64,000 nt of DNA from Tethya wilhelma (lineage: Eukaryota; Porifera; Demospongiae; Tethyida; Tethyidae), in NCBI GenBank assembly GCA_964030475.1, contig CAXIPT010000002.1, forward strand, positions 19,625,010 through 19,689,009, written 5' to 3'. Positions 49,918-60,993 of this stretch are shown here, in pieces. The notes under the pieces were generated by a model that worked only from the letters and a program-made list of their open reading frames with translations, was not told the DNA's origin and did not search any database. How positions within the stretch are numbered: position 1 is the stretch's first letter; every line of letters starts with the position of its first letter. The position numbers and the translations under genes are program-made.

Positions 49918-51455
49918 GAAAGACTGTTGTTAGCTTGGTAGTGTGTTTTTGAACATGAAACAGGAGAGGGGGTCTAGGGGTGGCGGTGTGGTTAGTTGTA
50001 GACTAGTGGTTTACGGTTGGACTGAGAGCAAGAGTTGACCTGTAGAAAGATCAACACAACAGTGCACATTCCTTTGGCAGGATATCACTCTCTATGACAT
50101 CATAGTAGAGCATTTATTAAACCATAATAGCAGGGCACTCTATACAGTGAGAGACCACACATACACACACACACACACACATAAGATTGAGCAACGGAGA
50201 CGTACAAAAAAGACTACCATCCAAACTACTGTGCCAAACAAAGCAGTGCTGAAAAGACAGGCTTCCATGGCAATGCCAGTGAGCCTGATTCAGAGCCTCG
50301 TCTATTTGTGGGCGTGTTTCACAGAATGACTGGTCCCTACTCCCTAAGTATCAAAGCGAAATTACAATGCTCCCAAAACGTCTGAACTCTTTCATCAGCA
50401 TGGATTCAACTGCCACTCCAAAATCACACCCATGTAAGCTAGCTTCATAGAGCAATTCAATGGAGAACCGAAGACATACACTCCTCAAGTAGAGCCCAGT
50501 ACCTCACCCAGCACCTCCATGGAGTAGCTAGCACAAAAGGAAACCACTTGTTCTAGAAACAAACCTGATAGAATTGACATTTTGGGGATTCTGAGAAACA
50601 TAAATATATGAAATAGTGGGAGGTTTGATGGATTAGGGCCATAAAAGCATGAGTGTAAATTAGCCAAAATGGAATGGAGATTGAAAATGGTCACACTAGG
50701 AGAATTTTACACCACGTGTCTTCAAAAACACGTAACCACAACCATCGTGACATATACATCGTCCTACCTGTACTGGGTCACCCAAACCTTCCATGCTAAC
50801 ATGAATAGAGAAAATAATAATAATCTCAGTCCCCCCTGATAAATAATATTTGACTACACACACAGCATACTATGTACTAAAAGGTGGGGGAGCATACTTT
50901 TATAACAACACTGTTTACATTGACCAACTAAACAAAAACATAGCAACTGTCCCGGGAGAATGAAGGTATCATTAGGGGGGTCAAGCATGTTAAGAACGAG
51001 GTACAGTGCTCTTCAAAACATATGAAAGTGCCACCAAACTGTGGAGCATCCAAAACAAAACAGTTCAAGTTCACGTACCTTCACCGTCAACTAGGAGTCC
51101 CTAAAACTATCATTCAACTGTATGAAGAGGAGACAACGTACATAGAGACGCTTACTCCTCCTTGGACGCTCCTAGCCTACTCTCCCTGGCCGAGAAGACG
51201 AGGTCTGTTCACTGTCTCTTCTCTGTTTTAATTTTGTTCGGATTTTCCCCTTTTCGCCCGCCAATCTGTCCGCACAGTTCAGCTCAGAATGAGTCAGCAA
51301 AAGTTTGTGCGGCGGGCGCCCCCTCGAGGACAGGATGACCGTGCATTTGTGAGGTCAAAGGTTAAACCAGCAAACCTCATTATCGTTAATGAGTAGGGGC
51401 TTGGGAATATCTACTCTTTTAGTGCCTCGTGGACCATCTGCATACAAACACATAC
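49918..51455. other. Divergent region between beta-TrCP and PBDC1
   Basis: About 1.5 kb. On the minus strand an acceptor (gatctttctacag) at about 50042 could begin a beta-TrCP leader exon, and an ATG at 50793 (MEGLGDPVQ, then donor gtagga) could start an upstream ORF that ends soon after splicing. 51170-51345 is the GC-richest piece and may be the promoter. No plus-strand gene before 51456. Confidence 0.4.
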
Positions 51456-52167
51456 ATGGCAGGGTTGCAAGAGGATTTACAAGAATTGGTAAGGTTACAG
51501 TGCTCATGGCTAATGATAGGAGAGTAGTTTGAGTTCCTCTATCTCTCCAAACAGGGTGTAGAAGGTGCCACGGCTGCTGCTGGTGTACTGTCAGCTAAAG
51601 CTGAGGACTTTGTGAATGATGTTAGTTGTCTATAAATATTATTGCATTGAAGCATAAATTATTAGCAAGCTGTATCAATCTGATGTCAACAGGCACTTGT
51701 TGAACAAGTTTGGGCAATAAAAGCAGTCAAATATGCTGAAACACATTTCAAGGTTTGTAAGTTTGTACAGGGTTCGTCGCTCAGTGCTCATAGTCTTAAT
51801 GCTTGATTTTTGTTGAGAAACCACTTTGCTTGATTCAATTTTGATCCCAACCACAAATACGTACGTGGAGTGTGAGTGAGTACCTCTTGTTTTGTGTTTC
51901 ATGACTGCATGATCAAATGATGATTTGCACTTTTCGTGTAATAGTTACTTCAGTCCCGAGACGCTAAGTCCTTGAAGCTAACAAGGTTGGTGTTCTAATT
52001 CTGTAATGTATTGTTATTCTATGACATTTTGTACTGTTGCTGCTGCTTCTAGTATGGATGATGATCTGTATGAGCTGTATCAGGCTAAATTCAAAGACCT
52101 TAAGGTAAATTTGATTTCGTACACACATACACACACGACATGCACATGCACACGCACCACGCCCACA

Positions 52168-52232
<65 letters not shown>

Positions 52233-52863
52233 CCTGATGATATTAAATCAGATGAAGCCAAAGAGGTATGTGTACCTTAACTTCATTTTGCATTTGGGAA
52301 AGCAATCAAGATTAGCTGTAAAATACAAAAACATAATTATTTCTCTTTACTGCTTTAGGTTTGGAGGCCATTTTTAAATGAACTTGAAGGGAAACTCAAA
52401 GACTTCAACTATGGTACACTCTTGAGGTATGAAGACCAGTGTTTGCTCTCCTGTTGCATGTGTTTTATATCTCATCCATTCACCTGCGGTCTACTGTGTC
52501 TATGTCACTCAGGCTTGATGCCTCCAAAGACTACAGCGAGGAGAATACAATCATAGGTATGACGGATGATGATGTGGGACCCCCTTGCATGTGCCTAGCT
52601 GTCACAGTGTGTGTGCATGTGTATGATGTGGTTGGTGCAACTAAGCTACAGTTAGTGTGTGTCAGTGACATGTTACTTTACATGAATTCAGTTTACTTCC
52701 CTCACTTAGCAGTCCCAGTAAAGTTTTGTGAAAGAAAAGTTCTCTCTGTTGTTTTTTTTTTGTACTTGCAGCTCCTCGTGCTCAGTTCTTGGTCATTGAA
52801 GTTGTAAGAAACAAGACAGGACTGAACTCTGTTCATTTTGTTGGTTCTCAGGTGGGAACATAG
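51456..52863 (+). CDS. PBDC1: PBDC1-like protein (eEF1A chaperone family)
   Basis: Nine short exons, starting MAGLQEDLQEL at 51456. Conserved parts: QVWAIKAVKYAETHFKLLQS, SLKLT, DDLYELYQAKFKDLK, WRPFLNELEGKLKDFNYGTL, LRLDASKDYSEENTI and APRAQFLVIEVVRNKTGLN, which match vertebrate PBDC1 in order. Ends VGSQVGT* at 52861-52863, lacking the acidic repeat tail of mammals. The yeast homolog (YPL225W/Chp1) is a co-translational chaperone for eEF1A, so a cytosolic folding role is likely by homology. A (CA)n tract fills one intron (52162-52227). The intron before DDIKSDEAKE is taken from the repeat and its exact acceptor is uncertain. Confidence 0.88.
52162..52227. repeat. (CA)n microsatellite in PBDC1 intron
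   Basis: About 66 bp of CA directly upstream of the small exon with DDIKSDEAKE. Confidence 0.85.
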
Positions 52864-53196
52864 CATCAGCCTTTGTTTTTCTTTTTCTGTTATAATCTCA
52901 TGGTTTTGTCATGGTGCTGTTTGTTGTAGAGAATTATTTTATGTTCAAGTGAGACTATATAATTATAATAGTATGACGTCTAGTAAGCTGGAATTTGAGA
53001 AAAGAAAAGTTGCTTTAATTGTAGCACTGCTATATAGAAGACTTGGTGTATATCGTTATTGGTCAGAACTATTGCCTCTGTATGGCTATGTGATAAAGTG
53101 TGTGCTAGTTGTGAGTATATGCATGGCCTTCCTCCAGGTTGACTGATTGAATTAACTCGATCTGGTTTTGATTCTTGACTCAACCCTGATACGAGC

Positions 53197-54509
53197 ATGG
53201 ACAACCAACAGACTGAAAACCCTCTGACCAGCATTGAAAATATCAGCATCATAGTATTGCTCATCATCATAGTGCTGATGGTTGTAGCAGTGATCATCAT
53301 TGTGGTGTTTCTTCTATTGCTGTTCAGGAGCAGAAACAGTGAGTATGGGAAAAAAATAATAAATGATTCAATGATAGAAATCATGATGTGTTTTTAGGTG
53401 AAGTAGTGAAATGGAAGGAAGATGTTTTGGAGGGCAAACCAGATGACAGTGCCAATAGTGATGAAAATGGCAAAAAAGGAGAGTCGAAAGAACCACAAGA
53501 TGAATTCCGAGTGATACACGTTGAAACAGCTGTGGACATAGATCTCCACCTTGATATGAATCGGAGCAAGAAGGAGGACAGTGAAACTGAAAGTGAGGGA
53601 GAAAAAGAAAATGGAGACGATCATAGCGATGCTGCCACCATTGAGAGGGGGCTGGAGATGGACGACTTTACAAAATCAGTTCTTGTGAGTTCTGAAGACA
53701 AAGAATCAACTAAGGTATAATATTCCATCTTTGTGCACACAATCATACATTACAATGACATTGTTATCTGCTCTATATACTGTCATACAGGATGAAGGCA
53801 AGCTTCTACCAGATATACAGTCACCTGATCACGAAAAGACAGGATTAATTGATCTGCTGGCTGGTATATCTCCTCCCTCGATTGTAGTAGCAGAAATTGA
53901 GCCAGTTAAGGATACAAGAGATGAAACTAGACCTGCAACTGCTACTGATGGCAGTAGTGGAGGAGGAGACAAGCAAGACAAGAACAAAGAAGACACAAAG
54001 CCTTCAGAGGATAAGGTATCCATCCTTTATAGCTATACAGCTATTGTAGGCTGACAAGTATTGGAAAGATATTAAAATAGATTCTCCACATGTAGAGCAA
54101 AACAGCTGGCACAGACAGTGACACTCAGACTCCTCCTTCAGTTGTAGCTACCAAAGCTGAACCTGTTGTGACTAAAGAGAAGGTATTTGAGGTCCTCGGG
54201 TTGGGAAGGACAGTCATGCAGTCATAATTTAATGATTATACCATACTTCATCACGACAATTGTAGGATGTTAATACTGAGGCTACAACTGCGCATGCCTC
54301 AGCTGCTGAGACTAGTGTCATCACAACAGCTGGAGAAGACAAACAGCTGGAGAGTCAAGCTAAGAACAAAGAAGATTCCAAACCTTCGGAAGATGATGTA
54401 AGGGTACCACCTTAGTATTAGATTGCCAAAATGCACCTAATAAATTAAATACCCCCTTTTTATTGTTTTTAATTATCACTATGTCATACAGTCATCCAAG
54501 GACAAGTGA
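53197..54509 (+). CDS. Single-pass membrane protein of a tandem family, member T1
   Basis: I do not recognise this family. Six exons: 53197-53340, 53398-53715, 53791-54015, 54096-54182, 54266-54397, 54491-54509; about 307 residues. Residues 1-16 are a short N-terminal segment, 17-43 one I/V/L-rich membrane helix, followed by RSR (stop-transfer), so the N-terminus is probably outside with no signal peptide. Then comes EVVKWKEDVLEG and a long acidic, Lys/Glu/Asp-rich, probably disordered tail with two similar ends (NKEDTKPSEDK, NKEDSKPSEDD). The phase-1 intron right after the helix is shared with T2-T4. Function unknown; surface receptor or adhesion partner is a guess from topology. Confidence 0.72.
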
Positions 54510-55099
54510 CTCAAGATGTGAAGGTTATAAAGCTAGGAATTGAATCATAATTTATAGTGTGTGCAGAAATAATAGTATAGTGTTTACACATATCAAATGT
54601 TTACAGTAGAAATTTAAGTATGTTTGGTTATTTTTTTTGTGTACATCCCCTTTTCATTACACACACATCTCATGCCATTAACTTTCATATCATCATTATA
54701 ATATATAGTATATGTATTGACAACTGTTTGTGGATATTATGATTGCACATATATAAACACACAGGCTTGTTATTCCACATTACTGTCCACAGTGTATGTG
54801 TATTTGGATCAGATCTCTTGTAGTGTAAGTAGTTGGTGCTCCAAGAAAACAAGAACAGCTAGAGCCTTTAGTCTACATATTCAGGTATGAGTGTTATGTG
54901 ATTTATTTTTCTGCTTTTAATAAGCATTTCAAATGTGGAACTGAAAATAATAAAAATTACATCATAATAATAAACTCACTACATATATGCTGCTATAAAT
55001 CACTGCTGGGGTACCACGCTTGGTGCATATCTTGATCTGTCATGGGTATAGTCAGAGAAAGTAGTGAGCCAAAAACTATCTAGTTACAATAGCAGCCTT
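54510..55099. other. Intergenic T1-T2
   Basis: AT-rich, no coding sequence or clear element; must hold the T1 polyadenylation site and the T2 promoter. Confidence 0.5.
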
Positions 55100-56742
55100 A
55101 TGACTGGGTCTGGAACTGATGAGCTTAGACTCTGTCCTGAAGAGTCTAGTGAGATTCCACTAATGCCAGCAGGTAGTGGTTAGGATCTGATGCGTATTAT
55201 AATAATCTATACTATTGCTATACTATTCATTGATAAAGTTAATGCATACAGATGATTGCAACGGAACAGCAATGGCAGTAGACCTAGATCCGGTAGAAAC
55301 AACAATTTTATCTCTGCTCATCATCATAATCCTGCTGATCATTGTGGTGATAGTCGTCATCATTGCTGTCATAGTACATCTGAGGAGAAGACAAGGTAAC
55401 AATGGCGGATGGATGTAGTGACACTATTGTATGAGAACATGTGTGTGAAGATGTATGTAAGTGCTTACATAGAGAAGTGCATTATCATGCAATCATTGAT
55501 CACAAAGATTGTGACTTTCTGCATGATTGTTGACTTCTCTGCACCCGGCAGGAAATGCCAAGAAAATAGTGAAATGGAAGGAAGGTGTTCTTGAAGTGAT
55601 GGAGGTCAACAAACTGGAAGATGGAGATCGGGGCAGTGACAGTCAAAGCAGTGAAGTGAAGGAGAAGAGCTCAAGTGCAGATGATGAGCAGGATGAGTTG
55701 CATGCGGTCAAAGTTGAGACAAATGTTGATGTACATGATACGGAAACTGATAAGAGTGAAAAAGAAGAGGAAGGGGCAGCAACTACATCAACAGAGAAAG
55801 CAGGGGCAGTAAAAGAACCAACAGAGAAAGAAGGAGTAGAAACCAAACCTACAGAGAAAGAAGGGGTAGCAAAAGAACTAACAGAGAAAGAAGGAGTAGA
55901 AACCAAACCTACAGAGAAAGAAGGGGCAGTAAAAGAACCAACAGAGAAAGAAGGCGATACCAAAGATGTGGAGGTGAAAGCTAATTTCAGTGAAGGGGAA
56001 TTAGGAGAGCCTAAATCAAGTAAAGCAAGTTCAGAGCAAAAAACAAAAGAAGTCAAGATTTCAGATGACAAGACAGAACACAAGGAAACAAAGGCAAGTG
56101 CATTGTAGAAACTGGTCAACAAAGAACGTACTATATCGACAATAATTATTACCACGCATGTACACCTGCACAGGATGAATTAGAGCCCAATAAGGCAGCA
56201 GAGCCACAACTTGGAGCACAGCAAGACAACAAGGACGAAGTGGTTTGTAACATAAATGTTTTGAATTCTTTGTCATCTCTACGAATTCATAACTTTCACT
56301 GTTGTCTTATGCCCAAAACCTTAATGCACACGTAAAATGTACATGAAATCCTTATGGTTGTTTATCCATATATCCAGGCATGCTATTAAGAATGGACAAA
56401 CATCTTGAAACATAAGGTCTAATACATATTCCTCAATACACATGCAATGCTACACAGGTAAAGGAACAAAAACCAGAGGCACAGATGGTGCCATCTGCCA
56501 ATGAAAACTCCTCTGCAGCTGCACCTGCACCCACAGCTGTAACTGAAGCTAAGAACGAAGACAAAAATAAAGATAAGGAAAAGTCACCATCAAATGAAAA
56601 AGTATGCTATTTTTTGGCCTTGAAATTCATGGCAATATTTCTTTTTTTTCCCCCTCTTTTTCTCTCTTGTACAATACAATGTAATGGTCTATTACAGCAG
56701 TCAACTACAGATCCTTCTGACAGCAAAGATTCAGCAACATGA
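55100..56742 (+). CDS. Single-pass membrane protein of the tandem family, member T2
   Basis: Unrecognised family; same plan as T1. Exon 1 (55100-55172, MTGSGTDELRLCPEESSEIP) joins in frame to exon 2 (55251-55395), giving a helix at about residues 42-67 (LLIIIILLIIVVIVVIIAV) followed by RRR. Exon 3 (55552-56093) begins KKIVKWKEGVLEVM, matching T1 VVKWKEDVLEG, and contains six 10-residue repeats (TEKEGVETKP type, 55791-55970). The exon 3 donor is GC (AAG|gcaagt), keeping the frame to 56174-56243; exons 56460-56600 and 56698-56742 finish the protein (SKDSAT). If the GC intron is kept the protein ends early (KASAL). An alternative start at 55242 would shorten the ectodomain. Function unknown. Confidence 0.7.
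55791..55970 (+). repeat. 30-bp coding repeat in T2 (10-residue units)
   Basis: Six tandem 30-bp units encoding TEKEG followed by V/A/E/T/K/P variants. Units alternate between VETKP and AVKEP/VAKEL types. Confidence 0.85.
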
Positions 56743-57202
56743 GAAAAAAATACCATTTCAATTAGAATTAGCTAGCAAGTACAAGATTGTCTGACTATAG
56801 AGAAAATTATTAATAGCCACTGCATAGCCACACATGTTATTAAATACCTGATTGTATTATACCAAATACAGGACTACTGTTATGAAAATGTTGTCAAAAA
56901 CATAATGTTTCAAAATAAAGGAAGTCAACTAGGGCTATGTGTATGCTGTGTGGGAACGATATCTTTGGGGCAATAACAAACATCCTGCAATACCATATAC
57001 TAAGTATATCAACAGACACTGACAGGTCACTTAATCTACAATTATAGCTCAAAGTTGAATTTACTGACAAGCTTATAAGGCCAGTGAATGAAGATTAATG
57101 AAGAAGCTACTCACTAATTTTTTACTGTATGTGGTATTTGTGCTTATCTAGCTTGCTGGTTGCTTCTACAGACTACAACTAACAGCACAAACAAGACCTC
57201 CA
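56743..57202. other. Intergenic T2-T3 (also repeated before T4)
   Basis: No coding sequence; likely T3 promoter. The same sequence recurs at 58812-59271 upstream of T4, so both copies should share regulation. Confidence 0.5.
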
Positions 57203-58575
57203 ATGGCCGAGTTCAACATAGGAGGCTTGGAGTTTGATTCTCTGCAGAGAGTACTCATCATTGTGTTGGGAGTACTTGTACTGCTCATTGTTATTGTCAC
57301 CATCTGGATAGCTGTCCTAGCCATGTGCTACTACAGGAGGGGGAAATGTAAGCTCAAGCTAGTATACTAAGTGCATATATCCTCTTATCACTATGATTTC
57401 TTATCACTATGGCTAATTCAATTTGTGATCAGTGACGGGACAGTCTACCAAACACCGCCTAGCAGGCATGGAGGACAGTGATGTTACACTATTAGGCATG
57501 CAGAGTATTGATCAAAAGAGCTACGTATACGATGAAGAAGAGTCTCGTTTTCTAAGTGACAAGCGAAGCAGTGTGGACAAAGCACTCAATCCAGCAAGTG
57601 CCACACCACATCACGAAGACATAACCCTAGGGACATTTGGATTCCCGGAGATCACAGTGGAGCCAATTTCACCTCCACTAGAAGAGGACGCTAGAACCAA
57701 CGAATCAGACACAGATGGGAAGAGCAAAGTGGAGGAACAAGATGTAGCACAACCAAAAGAGGTGAAAATTGATACAAAAGCAACTGCTACTAAAGAAACA
57801 ATTGATGAAGAGAAACCCAGTGTCAGCGATGGAGAAAAACATGTACAGAGTGACAAAATAAGCAAAGTGGAGGAACGAGATGTAGCACATCCAAAAGAGG
57901 TGAAAATTGACATGAAAGCAACTGCTACGAAAAAAACAATGGATGAAGAGAAACCCAGTGTCAGCGATGGAGAAAAACATGTACAGAGTGACAAAACAAG
58001 CAAAGTGGAGGAACAAGATGTAGCACATCCAAAAGAGGTGAAAATTGACATGAAAGCAACTGCTACAAAAGAAACAATTGATGAAGAGAAGCCCAGTGTC
58101 AGCGATGGAGAAAAACATGATATTGTACGGTCTGGTAAAATCAATACTATTAAACAAGTAATTGTGTACCTGCACAAAATTTAATAGCATCCTTATACTG
58201 TGTGGGCACATGCATGTATGTTTAGGCAACAACAGATGTTCCCAGTGAGAACAAAAACAGCAGTTTGAAGGAGGAATCAACAAGCAAGGACACAGAAAAG
58301 GACACTGAAAAGGACACTAAAGACACAAACACAGATGGCAGCCTTACACTAGAACCACTACAGGTATGATTCAGACAATAATACACTCAAAAACAGTGGA
58401 GAAGTTCTACCATAGATAATATACTAGCCAGAGTATAATAAATTATTATCTAAGTTTCTATCTTTTTATTTCCTTGCAGCAAAACATCCCAATTCTATCG
58501 AATGAGGAAATTGAGAGGGCACTGGGGATTTTCATTCCTGATCTAGAGTCAGAAAGTGAAATCACCGTCCTTTAG
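57203..58575 (+). CDS. Single-pass membrane protein of the tandem family, member T3
   Basis: Unrecognised. Four exons: 57203-57347, 57433-58158, about 58227-58363, 58480-58575; about 367 residues. N-terminus MAEFNIGGLEFDSLQR, helix at about 17-43 (VLIIVLGVLVLLIVIVTIWI), then YYRRGK; phase-1 intron after the helix as in T1 and T2. The tail starts with LTGQSTKHRLAGMEDSD, has possible phosphorylation and tyrosine sites (SYVYDEEESRF), a Pro-rich patch (EPISPPLEED), then three 46-residue repeats and ends DLESESEITVL. No KWKE motif. Reading through the exon 2 donor would add VIVYLHKI and stop. Probably N-out, C-in. Function unknown. Confidence 0.72.
57723..58117 (+). repeat. 138-bp coding repeat in T3 (three units)
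   Basis: Units start at 57723, 57861 and 57999 (period 138 bp, 46 residues), each SKVEEQDVAxPKEVKIDxKA... ending in a KPSVSDGEKH stretch; the last is shorter. The same repeats occur in T4. Confidence 0.88.
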
Positions 58576-58632
58576 CTTTCAAAACTCCTCTAATTTTCAT
58601 TACTAAACATAGACATGTTATTATTAGTTGAA

Positions 58633-58640
58633 CACACACA

Positions 58641-58697
<57 letters not shown>

Positions 58698-58711
58698 ACA
58701 CACACACACAC
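58633..58711. repeat. (CA)n microsatellite downstream of T3
   Basis: CA tract inside the duplicated block; its counterpart after T4 (about 60700-60789) is longer, the only clear difference between the copies. Confidence 0.85.
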
Positions 58712-58766
58712 AACAAAGTATACGTAAACAGTACTCTATAGAATACAATGTAATGGTCTATTACAG

Positions 58767-58811
58767 CAGTCAACTACAGATCCTTCTGACAGCAAAGATT
58801 CAGCAACATGA
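58767..58811 (+). pseudogene. Orphan copy of the T2 last exon
   Basis: Duplicate of 56698-56742 carried along by the tandem duplication, with acceptor ttacag and the stop, but no T2 exons before it. It could be used only by splicing from T3. Confidence 0.75.
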
Positions 58812-59271
58812 GAAAAAAATACCATTTCAATTAGAATTAGCTAGCAAGTACAAGATTGTCTGACTATAGAGAAAATTATTAATAGCCACTGCATAGCCAC
58901 ACATGTTATTAAATACCTGATTGTATTATACCAAATACAGGACTACTGTTATGAAAATGTTGTCAAAAACATAATGTTTCAAAATAAAGGAAGTCAACTA
59001 GGGCTATGTGTATGCTGTGTGGGAACGATATCTTTGGGGCAATAACAAACATCCTGCAATACCATATACTAAGTATATCAACAGACACTGACAGGTCACT
59101 TAATCTACAATTATAGCTCAAAGTTGAATTTACTGACAAGCTTATAAGGCCAGTGAATGAAGATTAATGAAGAAGCTACTCACTAATTTTTTACTGTATG
59201 TGGTATTTGTGCTTATCTAGCTTGCTGGTTGCTTCTACAGACTACAACTAACAGCACAAACAAGACCTCCA

Positions 59272-60644
59272 ATGGCCGAGTTCAACATAGGAGGCTTGGA
59301 GTTTGATTCTCTGCAGAGAGTACTCATCATTGTGTTGGGAGTACTTGTACTGCTCATTGTTATTGTCACCATCTGGATAGCTGTCCTAGCCATGTGCTAC
59401 TACAGGAGGGGGAAATGTAAGCTCAAGCTAGTATACTAAGTGCATATATCCTCTTATCACTATGATTTCTTATCACTATGGCTAATTCAATTTGTGATCA
59501 GTGACGGGACAGTCTACCAAACACCGCCTAGCAGGCATGGAGGACAGTGATGTTACACTATTAGGCATGCAGAGTATTGATCAAAAGAGCTACGTATACG
59601 ATGAAGAAGAGTCTCGTTTTCTAAGTGACAAGCGAAGCAGTGTGGACAAAGCACTCAATCCAGCAAGTGCCACACCACATCACGAAGACATAACCCTAGG
59701 GACATTTGGATTCCCGGAGATCACAGTGGAGCCAATTTCACCTCCACTAGAAGAGGACGCTAGAACCAACGAATCAGACACAGATGGGAAGAGCAAAGTG
59801 GAGGAACAAGATGTAGCACAACCAAAAGAGGTGAAAATTGATACAAAAGCAACTGCTACTAAAGAAACAATTGATGAAGAGAAACCCAGTGTCAGCGATG
59901 GAGAAAAACATGTACAGAGTGACAAAATAAGCAAAGTGGAGGAACGAGATGTAGCACATCCAAAAGAGGTGAAAATTGACATGAAAGCAACTGCTACGAA
60001 AAAAACAATGGATGAAGAGAAACCCAGTGTCAGCGATGGAGAAAAACATGTACAGAGTGACAAAACAAGCAAAGTGGAGGAACAAGATGTAGCACATCCA
60101 AAAGAGGTGAAAATTGACATGAAAGCAACTGCTACAAAAGAAACAATTGATGAAGAGAAGCCCAGTGTCAGCGATGGAGAAAAACATGATATTGTACGGT
60201 CTGGTAAAATCAATACTATTAAACAAGTAATTGTGTACCTGCACAAAATTTAATAGCATCCTTATACTGTGTGGGCACATGCATGTATGTTTAGGCAACA
60301 ACAGATGTTCCCAGTGAGAACAAAAACAGCAGTTTGAAGGAGGAATCAACAAGCAAGGACACAGAAAAGGACACTGAAAAGGACACTAAAGACACAAACA
60401 CAGATGGCAGCCTTACACTAGAACCACTACAGGTATGATTCAGACAATAATACACTCAAAAACAGTGGAGAAGTTCTACCATAGATAATATACTAGCCAG
60501 AGTATAATAAATTATTATCTAAGTTTCTATCTTTTTATTTCCTTGCAGCAAAACATCCCAATTCTATCGAATGAGGAAATTGAGAGGGCACTGGGGATTT
60601 TCATTCCTGATCTAGAGTCAGAAAGTGAAATCACCGTCCTTTAG
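59272..60644 (+). CDS. Single-pass membrane protein of the tandem family, member T4 (copy of T3)
   Basis: Start and stop are exactly 2,069 bp after those of T3, and the predicted protein is identical. Same four exons, helix, 46-residue repeats and C-terminus. Either a very recent duplicate or the second allele placed in series. Confidence 0.7.
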
Positions 60645-60699
60645 CTTTCAAAACTCCTCTAATTTTCATTACTAAACATAGACATGTTATTATTAGTTG

Positions 60700-60774
<75 letters not shown>

Positions 60775-60993
60775 ACACACACACACACAACAAAGTATAC
60801 GTAAACAGTACTCTATAGTGTTTAGTATCATGTTTCTTTTGCTAATAATAATAATCATTAAAAAATTACTATAATAAAAATTATGCTCAAGTTTACCTAT
60901 GGTCATAACCTACAGTTACATTTGCTAAAACTCAACAGCTGTTGAAAAAGTAGGGTACGTAACAATTATACAAATTACTATATCCCTCTCGTA

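Larger units (their letters stand above)
56673..58741 (+). repeat. 2,069-bp tandem duplicate, copy 1
   Basis: Starts at AATACAATGTAATGG within the last T2 intron and ends just after CTCTATAG. Holds the T2 last exon and all of T3. Identical to 58742-60818 apart from microsatellite length, as far as I could compare. Confidence 0.92.
58742..60818 (+). repeat. 2,077-bp tandem duplicate, copy 2
   Basis: Second copy of 56673-58741, ending in unique sequence after CTCTATAG. Includes an orphan copy of the last T2 exon and all of T4. Confidence 0.92.

Noticed and set aside
51022..51231. 69-codon plus-strand ORF before PBDC1
   Set aside because: No recognisable features; lies in the probable promoter/leader region of beta-TrCP.
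55643..56155. 170-codon minus-strand ORF antisense to T2
   Set aside because: Mirror of the 30-bp coding repeats of T2.
57611..58283. Two long minus-strand ORFs antisense to T3 (and the same in T4)
   Set aside because: Created by the repeat structure and the acidic codon use of T3; Ser/Phe-rich with no start context or homolog known to me.
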